Source of the DNA: Undibacterium parvum
Lineage (GTDB): Bacteria > Pseudomonadota > Gammaproteobacteria > Burkholderiales > Burkholderiaceae_D
DNA length: 64,000 bases
Direction of reading: 5' to 3'
NCBI RefSeq assembly: GCF_003955735.1
Contig: NZ_CP034464.1
Span: 930,001 to 994,000 of the forward strand
This document shows, in pieces, positions 1 to 7,914 of this stretch; position 1 is the first letter of the stretch; every line of letters starts with the position of its first letter. The position numbers and the translations under genes were made by a program. The notes under the pieces were generated by a model, which saw only the letters and a list, made by a program, of their open reading frames with translations, had not been told where the DNA came from and made no database searches.

Positions 1-1345
1 CGACTAAGCCATCGACGATATCGTCAATCTTGATTTCGTCATTCGCAATACGCTCAGCCGCCGTGAGGATTTCAGCGATGGTAGTAGGACAGGCAGAGAT
101 CGCCTGTATCATGTCCTTCAGACCTTCTTCAATTTTCTTCGCGATAACGATTTCGCCTTCGCGCGTCAACAACTCTACTGTTCCCATTTCGCGCATATAC
201 ATGCGCACAGGGTCAGTGGTGCGACCAAAATCAGAATCAACTGTAGACAAGGCAGCTTCGGCAGCGGCCTCAACCTCATCATCATCACTGGTAACCGTAA
301 CGACATTGTCAGATAAGAGCAGAGCTTCGGCATCCGGCGCACGCTCATACACGGCAACGCCCATATCATTGAAAGTACCAATGATGCCTTCGATCGCCTC
401 TGGATCAAAAACGTTTTCCGGCAAATGATCGTTAATTTCGGCAAAGGTCAGATAGCCGCGATCTTTACCCAATTTAATCAGGGTCTTGAGCTTTTGACGA
501 CGCCGTTCTAATTCTTCTTCTGTGGTCTCAGGATCGGCTGAAAATGCATCTTTAAGCAAGGCCTTCTCTTTAGCTTTGCGATCTTTTGCTTTAGCCTTAT
601 CAATCGCCTTCATTTCCGCGCGCTCAACTGCATTCAACGCGGCCATTTCTTCATTTTCAGGCTGATATTCTTTAGGCTTGCGACCGCGGCGACCTGGCAC
701 TTTCACACCGGGCAAAATATAGCCAGAAGTGTCAATCGCGGCCAACACTGCAGCATCGGTAGTCTGGCTCACAGTTGGAGCAGAACCGGTCTTAATCTCT
801 TGCACTTCTGGTGTTTTTTCAGCCTTGGCTGAACTCTTGGTTGGCTTGATCACGGTCTTTGAGTCGGTTTTGTTAATTGTCACAGAAGCTTTCAATGGTG
901 CAGTTTGTGGCTTGTCTGCATTTTTACCTGTTTGCCTGCCTGAATTAGGAGCGGTAAGCTCTTGCGCTGGCTTTGCATTCTTGCCTTGTATTTCCTTACC
1001 AGTTGGCTTAACTAATTTGGAAACTGGTTTCGGTTCCTGACTAACCCTACTTGCCGCTTTCACTGGCTTGCTTGCGACTTTAGCTAGCGGCTGCGCCACC
1101 GCTGTCTTTATCACTTTAGGCGCTTTAACATCTTTCGCAAGTTCTTTTTTAGCAGCTGATTTAAGCGGGGACGACTTCACTGCGCCTGTCGCCGGCGTCT
1201 TTTTTTCGACTAGTTTGCCAACCGCCGTAGCTGCGGAAGATTTCGGAATTGCCTTGCTTGCAGGCTTGATAGCAGCATTTTTTGCTGTCACCGGAGCCTT
1301 TACAGATGCCAGTTTTTGTGCGGGTTTCTTCATTGCGTTAGCCAT
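1..1345 (-). CDS. rpoD: RNA polymerase primary sigma factor RpoD (sigma-70), N-terminal part
   Basis: Housekeeping sigma factor that directs core RNA polymerase to -35/-10 promoters. Only the N-terminal ~448 residues are inside the window; the gene runs off the left edge. Region 1.1 is recognisable from about residue 285 (GYLTFAEINDHLPE, then FNDMGVAVYERAPDAE). Region 1.2 follows (DPVRMYMREMGTVELLTREGE). Ahead of region 1.1 lies an extension of about 280 residues rich in Lys, Ala, Pro and Ser, far longer than in E. coli RpoD, which starts almost at region 1.1. ATG 1345 is the first start in the open frame; ATG 1333 is an alternative, and neither has a strong ribosome-binding site. It is the last gene of the rpsU-yqeY-dnaG-rpoD cluster. 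Confidence 0.96.
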   Translation of the reverse strand, partial: MANAMKKPAQKLASVKAPVTAKNAAIKPASKAIPKSSAATAVGKLVEKKTPATGAVKSSPLKSAAKKELAKDVKAPKVIKTAVAQPLAKVASKPVKAASRVSQEPKPVSKLVKPTGKEIQGKNAKPAQELTAPNSGRQTGKNADKPQTAPLKASVTINKTDSKTVIKPTKSSAKAEKTPEVQEIKTGSAPTVSQTTDAAVLAAIDTSGYILPGVKVPGRRGRKPKEYQPENEEMAALNAVERAEMKAIDKAKAKDRKAKEKALLKDAFSADPETTEEELERRRQKLKTLIKLGKDRGYLTFAEINDHLPENVFDPEAIEGIIGTFNDMGVAVYERAPDAEALLLSDNVVTVTSDDDEVEAAAEAALSTVDSDFGRTTDPVRMYMREMGTVELLTREGEIVIAKKIEEGLKDMIQAISACPTTIAEILTAAERIANDEIKIDDIVDGLV

Positions 1346-1717
1346 TGAATCAAACCAACAGGAACCGAGAGTTAGCCCGTAGCATAAAAAATAATGCACT
1401 GCCTTCAGATCTAGCGACCTGTAGTACAGCGCAATAAATTTTTCAATGTCAGACTACTAGAGTCTCAGCGCCAGTGTTTTGGGTTACTCGGAGGAGCACA
1501 TGCTCACCTAAACAACACATCCCAAAAATGACCCGGAAGGTCACGCCCAGAACGAAAACAACCTAAGACCTTGAATCGAAAGCCTTTAATTGTAGCACGT
1601 GGTGGAAATTTTCTCTAGCCCCGAGCCACAACTTAGACTAAGCACAGCTTAAAAAGCAATAAATCCTATCACCAAAAACATTTCTCACTCATCAATACAG
1701 CTACACTTCTGCACTTC
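1346..1717. other. dnaG-rpoD intergenic region
   Basis: This 372-base spacer lies between dnaG and rpoD on the minus strand. It probably carries rpoD promoters, but I could not pick out a convincing -35/-10 pair. A short 5-bp hairpin (GAGCA-CA-TGCTC, near 1495) is too weak to call a terminator. No open reading frame of note. Confidence 0.5.
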
Positions 1718-3508
1718 TTAACGCGCCGTTTCAGCCTCCGCCTCTCGACGTATGGCACTTTGCAATTGAATTATCTCGCGGTAACGAGCGGCACGCTCAG
1801 GATCCGCCAAACCAGATGCTGCCAATTGCTCGCTTTCTTTTTTCAATACTTGATGGCTAATTTGACGCAAAGCACCAGCCAACTCCAACTTCACCACATC
1901 AAACTCAGTTTCGGATTGCTCGGCGATTTCAGCAATTAGTTGATCATAATCCGAACCTGTTGTTCGCAAATTCTCTGCCAATGCCGCGAAATTGGCTTGC
2001 TCACCCATCAGTTGCGCTACCTCAACCAACTGCATCAACATTTCCGCACCATCTGGCGCCAACTTAGCCGCATCAGCAAGGGTTGCAGCACTCAACATGC
2101 CCGCCAAAGAAGGATGCGCCACCAGAATGCGCATCACCTGGCGCTCCAAGCCGACTGGTGCGCTGCGTTTATTTTTAGGCGGAGCGAGTTTTACACGCGC
2201 CACCGGTTGCACCAATTCAAATAGCGACTCAACCTCCGCCGGAGTAGTTTGCGTCATTTGCGCCAAACTGCGTACCATCTGCAAGCGCAAACTCGATGCG
2301 GCCATTTGCTGCAATAAGGGCTTGGCATCAAATTGCGCCCTCGCCCGACCTTCCGCCGTCGTCAAGTCACTATCACCAACAACTTCTTTGATGAAAAATT
2401 CCGACAAAGGCATGGCGTCTTGCACCTGCGCCTCAAAGGCCTCGGTTCCGAATTGACGCACATAACTATCTGGATCGTGCTCAGCCGGCAAGAACAAGAA
2501 CTTAATCACCTTATTGTCATTCACATGCGGCAAGCAAGCATCCAAGGCACGCCGGGCAGCACGCCGCCCTGCTTTATCCCCGTCAAAGCTAAAAATAACA
2601 TGATCGGTCTGGCGCAATAATTTTTGCACATGGGTCGGCGTGCACGCAGTCCCCAGAGTTGCAACAACTTGCGGAAATCCTAGTTGCGCCAAGGCTACGA
2701 CATCCATATACCCCTCAGTTACTAGAACATAGCCAGCATCCCGTATCGCTTGGCGCGCCTCAAACAGGCCGTACAACTCATAGCCTTTTTGAAACAAAGG
2801 GGTCTCTGGCGAGTTCAGGTACTTAGGCTCACCTTGATCAAGTATGCGGCCACCAAATCCGATTACCTGCCCCTTAGTATTGCGAATTGGGAACATGATG
2901 CGCTCACGAAAACGATCGTAACGCTTGCGATTCGAATTATCCTCATCACTCTTATCAATCACCAAACCAGCTTCAACCAGGGCTGGCGAAGCATAATCTG
3001 GGAATACACTACGCAAACTATCCCAGCCATCGGGGGCATACCCCATACCAAAACGAGCCGCGATCTCGCCGGTCAAACCGCGCCGCTTTAAATAAGCAAC
3101 CGCCGGTTCGGCGCCACGCAAGGCCTGCCGATAAAACTCACAAGCCTTAGTCATGACCTCACTCAGCGCCAAACTCTTAGCATTCACTTCGGCACGTAGC
3201 GCCGGCAACATACGATCATCCTCAGGCACGATCATGCCATTGTTTTGCGCCAGATCCTTTACCGCATCCACGAAATTCATACCCGAATACTCCATCAAAA
3301 AGCCGATGGAAGTTCCGTGCGCACCACAACCAAAGCAATGATAAAACTGCTTGGTCGGACTCACAGTAAAACTGGGTGATTTTTCGTTATGAAAGGGACA
3401 CAAACCCATGAAGTTTGCGCCACCTTTTTTGAGCTGCACATATTTACCAACCACATCAACGATGTCTACGCGCGCCAGCAAGTCCTGGATGAAAGTTTGA
3501 GGGATCAA
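1718..3508 (-). CDS. dnaG: DNA primase DnaG
   Basis: Synthesises RNA primers at the replication fork. The 596-residue protein has the usual layout: an N-terminal CHC2 zinc finger with Cys37, His40, Cys58 and Cys61 (CPFHNEKS, YHCFGCG), then the RNA polymerase core, then the TOPRIM centre (VTEGYMDVVAL near residue 265 and FSFDGDKAGRRAARRAL near 310), and a C-terminal DnaB-interaction region. The start codon is TTG, chosen because it gives the canonical MIPQTFIQDLLARVDIVDVV start and has AGAGG about 7 bases upstream; a weak start codon fits the low primase output known in other bacteria. It lies 48 bases downstream of yqeY and upstream of rpoD. Confidence 0.97.
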   Translation of the reverse strand: MIPQTFIQDLLARVDIVDVVGKYVQLKKGGANFMGLCPFHNEKSPSFTVSPTKQFYHCFGCGAHGTSIGFLMEYSGMNFVDAVKDLAQNNGMIVPEDDRMLPALRAEVNAKSLALSEVMTKACEFYRQALRGAEPAVAYLKRRGLTGEIAARFGMGYAPDGWDSLRSVFPDYASPALVEAGLVIDKSDEDNSNRKRYDRFRERIMFPIRNTKGQVIGFGGRILDQGEPKYLNSPETPLFQKGYELYGLFEARQAIRDAGYVLVTEGYMDVVALAQLGFPQVVATLGTACTPTHVQKLLRQTDHVIFSFDGDKAGRRAARRALDACLPHVNDNKVIKFLFLPAEHDPDSYVRQFGTEAFEAQVQDAMPLSEFFIKEVVGDSDLTTAEGRARAQFDAKPLLQQMAASSLRLQMVRSLAQMTQTTPAEVESLFELVQPVARVKLAPPKNKRSAPVGLERQVMRILVAHPSLAGMLSAATLADAAKLAPDGAEMLMQLVEVAQLMGEQANFAALAENLRTTGSDYDQLIAEIAEQSETEFDVVKLELAGALRQISHQVLKKESEQLAASGLADPERAARYREIIQLQSAIRREAEAETAR

Positions 3509-3556
3509 ACAAACGCCTCTTCAATATAAAATTCGAGCCGAGTCAAAATAACAAAA

Positions 3557-4006
3557 TCAACGCGCTGCCAGCGCGGCCTTTACCAAGGCTGAAACCACCG
3601 CCATATCGGCGCGACCAGCGAGCTTAGGCTTGAGTGCTGCCATCAACTTGCCCATATCTTGCGGACCAGTTGCATCAGTTTCCTCGACGGCAGCAGTCAC
3701 CGCCGCCTGCATTTCAGCCTCAGATAAACCAGCAGGCATATACGCCGACAAAATTGCTAACTCGGCTTTTTCTATATCCGCCAAATCTTGACGACCACCA
3801 GCCTCAAACTGACTGATAGAATCTTTACGTTGCTTGATCATTTTTTCAATAATCGCCAGTACCAAGGTATCGGTCAACTCTATACGTTCATCAACTTCTT
3901 TTTGCTTCATCGCTGCAGTGATCAGGCGTATCGTGCCCAACTTCACCGCTTCTTTGGCGCGCATAGCTGATTTCATATCTTCGGTGATCTGATCTTTTAA
4001 GCTCAT
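3557..4006 (-). CDS. YqeY-like GatB/YqeY domain protein
   Basis: A 149-residue protein of the GatB/YqeY family, starting MSLKDQITEDMKSAMRAKEA and ending with the small helical domain shared with the tail of the amidotransferase subunit GatB. Its exact role is unsettled; a link to tRNA-dependent amidation is inferred from the shared domain. The start is placed at ATG 4006, not the further upstream ATG, because it gives the usual family length (about 147-150) and has AGAGAA just upstream. The gene commonly sits between rpsU and dnaG in this order of bacteria, as here. Confidence 0.93.
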   Translation of the reverse strand: MSLKDQITEDMKSAMRAKEAVKLGTIRLITAAMKQKEVDERIELTDTLVLAIIEKMIKQRKDSISQFEAGGRQDLADIEKAELAILSAYMPAGLSEAEMQAAVTAAVEETDATGPQDMGKLMAALKPKLAGRADMAVVSALVKAALAAR

Positions 4007-4090
4007 AGTATTCTCTGAAAAAGTATTTTTAGCCCCTAGCAGGTAGTGCAATCACTAGGGAAGCGTATGAAAAGATAAATATAAATGATA

Positions 4091-4120
4091 ATGCCCGCTG
4101 CGGTAAACCGGAGCGGGCAT
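4091..4120 (-). terminator. Hairpin between rpsU and yqeY, possible leaky terminator or processing site
   Basis: The 9-bp stem ATGCCCGCT/AGCGGGCAT is separated by a G-G mismatch from a 4-bp stem CGGT/ACCG with a 2-base loop. On the minus strand it is followed by an AT-rich but not pure-T stretch. It lies between rpsU and yqeY-dnaG-rpoD. In E. coli an internal terminator after rpsU and an RNase E processing site before rpoD set unequal expression of this operon. A similar role here is inferred from position and shape. Confidence 0.6.
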
Positions 4121-4182
4121 GCAAGTCTAATGAAGACTAAGACATGAAGAGCACCAAGGAAAACCTTGGCAACAATTCTGAA

Positions 4183-4395
4183 TTAATACATCTTCTTAGG
4201 CAATTGCTGACTACGAATACGTTTGTAGTGACGCTTGACTGCGGCAGCCAGCTTGCGCTTGCGCTCTGCAGTTGGCTTTTCGTAGAACTCGCGCGCACGC
4301 AATTCGGTCAACAGACCGGTCTTTTCGATGGTACGCTTGAAGCGACGCATTGCGACTTCGAACGGCTCGTTTTCTTTAAGGCGAATTGTGGTCAT
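4183..4395 (-). CDS. rpsU: 30S ribosomal protein bS21
   Basis: Small-subunit ribosomal protein bS21, 70 residues, with the typical start [21 protein letters not shown] and a very basic C-terminal half. ATG 4395 is chosen over the upstream ATG because it matches the family's N-terminus and length. It is the promoter-proximal gene of the cluster, followed by a hairpin (4091-4120) and then yqeY. Bacteria with several bS21 copies exist, but only one is seen in this window. Confidence 0.97.
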   Translation of the reverse strand: MTTIRLKENEPFEVAMRRFKRTIEKTGLLTELRAREFYEKPTAERKRKLAAAVKRHYKRIRSQQLPKKMY

Positions 4396-4574
4396 GTAAG
4401 TTCGAACCAATGAAAAATTATAGGAAGAAAGAGATAATAGCAGCAAATTCTAAAATAGGGAAGTAGATTGATTAAATCTTACTCAAATACCCCACATCAA
4501 AAAAACGGAAAATCCCACTGTAGCAAACAACAAGAACTATTTTCACCAAGGCTTAGCCTGCTAATTACCCCAAA

Positions 4575-5822
4575 CTAAATTGCTAGACCGGCGGCGACTC
4601 CAGAGGCCCAGGCCCATTGGAAGTTGTAGCCACCCAACCAACCAGTGACATCAACTGCTTCACCGATAAAGTATAAGCCGGGCACTTTATTTACCATCAT
4701 GCTTTGCTGCGACAATTCCCGCGTATCGACGCCGCCTCGCGTCACCTCGGCCTTACGATAACCTTCTGAGCCATTCGGTAGCAGCTCCCAGCGGTTGATT
4801 TTCTCACCCAGAAGACGCAAGCGTTTGTCTTGCATATCCGCAATTTTCAAATCGCCAGCAAATCCATGCGCCAGCAATAAACCATCCACCAAACGCGCGG
4901 GTAGATAGCCAGACAAATAATTTGCCAGATTTTTTTTGCTGGTAGTTTTGGCATCGATCAAATCCTGAGCGAGATCAACTTCTGGCAATAAATTTACCCT
5001 AATGCTCTGCCCCTCTTGCCAAAAACTCGATATTTGCAATACCCCCGGCCCAGATAAGCCGCGATGCGTGAATAATAAATCCTCACGAAACACCACTTTG
5101 TTCTTTTTTTCGCCAGTCTCTATATCCACCTCTAGCGAAATACCAGATAGAGGAACGAAGGCTTCCCAGCTTGCCGCATCAAAAGTAAGGGGAACTAAGG
5201 CTGGGCGTGGCGCGACGATTTTGAGATTAAACTGTTGCGCCACTTTATATGAGAAATCGGTAGCGCCAATTTTAGGGATGGATAGACCACCGGTGGCAAT
5301 CACCACCTTGGCAGCGTGAATCTCGCCTTGCTCAGTTTCCAGGACAAAGCCTGCGGCGTCCTGGCGCACTTGCTCCACCTTACAAGGCATGCGCCAGTTG
5401 ACTTTAGCAACATCGCATTCGGCTTTGAGCATGCGAATAATGTCTTCGGCACTCTCATCGCAAAACAATTGGCCTTTATGTTTTTCGTGAAAGGCAATCT
5501 TATGTCGCTTCACTAAACTCAGAAAATCCTGAGGAGTGTAACGCGATAACGCGCTTTTGCAGAAATGCGGATTTTCAGAAATGAAATTATTCGGCCCAGC
5601 ATTTATATTCGTGAAGTTACAGCGCCCGCCACCAGAGATGCGTATTTTTTCGGCGAGCTTGCTGGCGTGATCGATCACCAGCACCCGCAAGCCGCGCTGC
5701 CCCGCCACCGCCGCACACATCATGCCAGCAGCGCCGGCGCCAATTACAGCAACATCGTAGTGATGCTTATCATCCACCTTCGTGCCCACCTTCGTGTCCA
5801 ACTGATTATCCAACTTAGTCAT
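4575..5822 (-). CDS. BaiN/HI0933-family NAD(P)/FAD-dependent oxidoreductase
   Basis: A 415-residue flavoprotein. Residues ~23-55 form the FAD-binding Rossmann element (DVAVIGAGAAGMMCA ... VLVIDH), followed by the family signature KIRISGGGRCNFTN. The C-terminus has the second FAD contact (GLYFIGEAVDVTGWLGGYNF) and the WAWASGVAAG ending typical of the HI0933/YhiN/BaiN group. Family members are reductases of poorly known substrate, so no reaction is assigned. The N-terminus before the Rossmann fold carries a short Asp/Lys-rich stretch (DTKVGTKVDDK) that looks like a small local duplication. It seems monocistronic, 179 bases from the divergent side of rpsU. Confidence 0.9.
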   Translation of the reverse strand: MTKLDNQLDTKVGTKVDDKHHYDVAVIGAGAAGMMCAAVAGQRGLRVLVIDHASKLAEKIRISGGGRCNFTNINAGPNNFISENPHFCKSALSRYTPQDFLSLVKRHKIAFHEKHKGQLFCDESAEDIIRMLKAECDVAKVNWRMPCKVEQVRQDAAGFVLETEQGEIHAAKVVIATGGLSIPKIGATDFSYKVAQQFNLKIVAPRPALVPLTFDAASWEAFVPLSGISLEVDIETGEKKNKVVFREDLLFTHRGLSGPGVLQISSFWQEGQSIRVNLLPEVDLAQDLIDAKTTSKKNLANYLSGYLPARLVDGLLLAHGFAGDLKIADMQDKRLRLLGEKINRWELLPNGSEGYRKAEVTRGGVDTRELSQQSMMVNKVPGLYFIGEAVDVTGWLGGYNFQWAWASGVAAGLAI

Positions 5823-5924
5823 CGCCTGCTTTTCTTCAAATAGAATTCAGGCGTGATTGTAGCCGATTCAGCTTTCTTACTAACTAGTGCAACGGCCTTA
5901 AGCAGATCGCGCCTATAAAACGAT

Positions 5925-6005
5925 ACCCTGCCACGGCGCATATTCTATGCGGGTTTCCAGCCTATGCAGCCTGCAGGCCGCATGTGGTATGCGCGGTGGC
6001 GGGGT
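5925..6005. repeat. Dispersed palindromic repeat, copy A
   Basis: An 81-bp imperfect palindrome. Outer arms are ACCCTGCCAC and GTGGCGGGGT. Inner arms are CGCATATTCTATGCG and CGCATGTGGTATGCG. A variable middle contains CAGCCTGCAGGCC. It ends 9 bases beyond the stop of the downstream minus-strand gene (6015). It belongs to the same family as the copies near 10.4, 11.2, 27.9, 36.0, 41.5 and 63.6 kb. Confidence 0.85.
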
Positions 6006-6014
6006 GCTTGGGAA

Positions 6015-6542
6015 TTATGACTTTAAGGCGGTTGCTGCAGCGCTTAAATCAGGCGTTTGTGATGCGAGGCGCCAAAAACGTGCGGCGCGTGCCAGGAAAG
6101 CGCCGCTGAAAGCGCCATATAAAGCTGAAAAGCTGAGGCTAAAGCTCAGTTCATGCAAAAGCGCGGCGTTATTCGCAGCGATCGCGCCGACCACATATTT
6201 AGTCAGGAAGATGCCGAGTATGAGCACCATAGGAACCCAGCTTCCAGGCAAGTTAAATGTTTGTGACGGCGCATCGTAATGGATATTGCCAGACAAGGGC
6301 ACACTAAAAACCCAGGCAAACACCAGCGCGCCGGCCGCCAACCACGTCAGCAAGATCAGACCGTCACTACCAAAAGCGCTATAGGTGCCGAATAAAGAAA
6401 AGCCTAGCATCGCTAGCGGCATGATCGTGATTTTTTTCATGGACACGCGACGATTACGGGTTTGACTCAGCCCCAGGTACAACAAAGCGATCAGTAAAAT
6501 CCAGACCCAGCGTGGTGTATTGGCGAGAATTTGAGCAAGCAT
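6015..6542 (-). CDS. Small integral membrane protein, DUF6622-like
   Basis: A 175-residue protein with about five hydrophobic segments, starting MLAQILANTPRWVWILLIAL. The NTPRWVW entry into the first membrane helix and the following GLSQTRNRR loop resemble the DUF6622 group, a family of unknown function; this assignment is from memory. ATG 6542 is chosen because AAGGAA lies 7 bases upstream, while the upstream in-frame ATG has no such site. There is no enzymatic motif. A palindromic repeat (copy A) lies directly after its stop codon. No operon partner is evident. Confidence 0.75.
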   Translation of the reverse strand: MLAQILANTPRWVWILLIALLYLGLSQTRNRRVSMKKITIMPLAMLGFSLFGTYSAFGSDGLILLTWLAAGALVFAWVFSVPLSGNIHYDAPSQTFNLPGSWVPMVLILGIFLTKYVVGAIAANNAALLHELSFSLSFSALYGAFSGAFLARAARFWRLASQTPDLSAAATALKS

Positions 6543-6698
6543 GATGTGGTTCCTTGTTTGAGTGAAGGTGCCCAGTTTGCCTGCTGCGATTGCTGGTCGC
6601 GAGTAACTTGCGACCAAAGCGAAATTGCCGAACTTAAAGTGTCGCCAGACGGCGCGAAACGCCAACTCAGGGCTGGCGCTTCGCTTACATTTAGATTC

Positions 6699-7403
6699 TT
6701 AACCGCGAGAAGTCAAACGTCCGTCATTCACTCTGACACGGTCACCAGCATGCCATTCAGGCTGAGTTGAAGGAGTAAAGGTGCGGGTATTGCCATTTTC
6801 CATTTTGACACGCACTTCATACGTGGTTGTGGTGTGGGTGCGTTTTTCTATTGTATTACCCGCATAACCACCGCCCACCGCACCGGCGACCGTCGCCAAC
6901 GTACGGCCATTTCCGCCGCCGACCTGATTACCTAGCACACCACCTAACACCGCGCCAGCAACAGCCCCCAGACCACTGCCCTGCTCCGCTTGGTGCTCGA
7001 CGGCACGCACCGACTCAACCACACCACAAGATTCGCAAATTTGCTGGGCCGGGGCAGAATTGCCTGCATAGCCATTCTCAGACTGATACGGCTTTTTATC
7101 ACTATGCTGGTTTGCTGGCTTGCCGCTTGCTTGCTTACCTTCGGCATACGTGCCTTGCGTGTCATGCTTAACTTGCGCTTGCGCCTCGCGCTCAGGCGCT
7201 TGTGATTGCTGAGCTTCAGGCGCATTCACCTGTTCACCTGGAGCTAGCGAAGCGGCTAAAGGCAAGCTTGCAGAGGGCGTGCTATTTGAATTAGGCAGCA
7301 GGCCGGTAATTGCTGCAACGCCGACCATACTGACTAAAATAATGGAAACGGCGGCACCAGCGACCAGCGGGTGTATGCGTTTAGAAGTAGCGTTCTCTGT
7401 CAT
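6699..7403 (-). CDS. Glycine-zipper 2TM (17 kDa surface antigen-like) envelope protein
   Basis: A 234-residue protein with one N-terminal membrane anchor (residues ~13-37), a low-complexity Gln/Ala/Glu-rich linker, a single cysteine pair (ICESCGVVESVRAVEH) and a glycine-zipper domain near residue 145-185 (GAVAGAVLGGVLGNQVGGG, then AGAVGGGYAGN). The C-terminus (YEVRVKMENGNTRTF ... GDRVRV) matches the usual tail of these envelope proteins. ATG 7403 has AGGA 7 bases upstream. The family is found in the Gram-negative envelope; a structural or stress-related role is inferred, not shown. Confidence 0.85.
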   Translation of the reverse strand: MTENATSKRIHPLVAGAAVSIILVSMVGVAAITGLLPNSNSTPSASLPLAASLAPGEQVNAPEAQQSQAPEREAQAQVKHDTQGTYAEGKQASGKPANQHSDKKPYQSENGYAGNSAPAQQICESCGVVESVRAVEHQAEQGSGLGAVAGAVLGGVLGNQVGGGNGRTLATVAGAVGGGYAGNTIEKRTHTTTTYEVRVKMENGNTRTFTPSTQPEWHAGDRVRVNDGRLTSRG

Positions 7404-7739
7404 GGTTAATCCTGAAAAAATGAATGGGTGCAGCATGCCTGAAACAACGCTGGAATACTGTAAAGAGTTGACCGAAAATTGACGACTTTGTAAGTGAATG
7501 TAAAAACAGCGCGATTCATTAGTCGCCGCGAAAATTCAGCATACGCGCAGCATCAGCACTGCGATAGCAATCGTTTTGCAACAAAACAGTGCATTAAGAC
7601 TGCCATTTAATGAAAAAATCTCAGATCGACAATTTCTCTGCGTCCAGAAAAAAACCAGTAACTCAATAACAAGTTGTCTTCAATTCACAACGAATTAAGT
7701 CGGCACTCGAAAAAAAATCAGCGTCGCATGGAAAAATTC
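7404..7739. other. Intergenic region between the glycine-zipper gene and the TonB receptor
   Basis: This AT-rich divergent spacer contains no open reading frame I would call. The promoter and operator of the rightward receptor gene lie just beyond it (7740-7795). The leftward promoter for the glycine-zipper gene must be in this stretch but is not obvious. Confidence 0.5.
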
Positions 7740-7768
7740 TTGACTTGACTCAAGCAAGAAGAGATAAA
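7740..7768 (+). promoter_or_regulatory. Sigma-70 promoter for the TonB-dependent receptor
   Basis: TTGACT (7740-7745), a 17-base spacer and GATAAA (7763-7768) make a good sigma-70 promoter. Transcription would start near 7775, giving a leader of about 140 bases before ATG 7915 and placing the palindromic operator at 7782-7795 just after the start site. Confidence 0.65.
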
Positions 7769-7781
7769 CACCTATCGGCTA

Positions 7782-7795
7782 CGCAAACGTTTGCG
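7782..7795. promoter_or_regulatory. LacI/GalR-family operator
   Basis: CGCAAACGTTTGCG is a perfect 14-bp palindrome with the central CG and flanking AAA/TTT typical of LacI-family sites. It sits about 7-20 bases after the predicted transcription start of the receptor gene, a position where a bound repressor would block transcription. No LacI-type regulator is encoded in the window, so the partner must be elsewhere. Confidence 0.7.
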
Positions 7796-7914
7796 CAACA
7801 GATTGCCAGCTGTTAATAAATCACCAAATAAGCACTCAACTTAGTCATGCGCCCCAAAAAGGCGCAGCCCACTCATTTAGATGTTTGTCATTCACACCAC
7901 CGGAGTTTGACCCC

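Noticed and set aside
5947..6279. Plus-strand open reading frame of 110 codons
   Set aside because: It runs through repeat copy A and the antisense strand of the membrane protein gene; its composition is what the repeat gives when read as protein.
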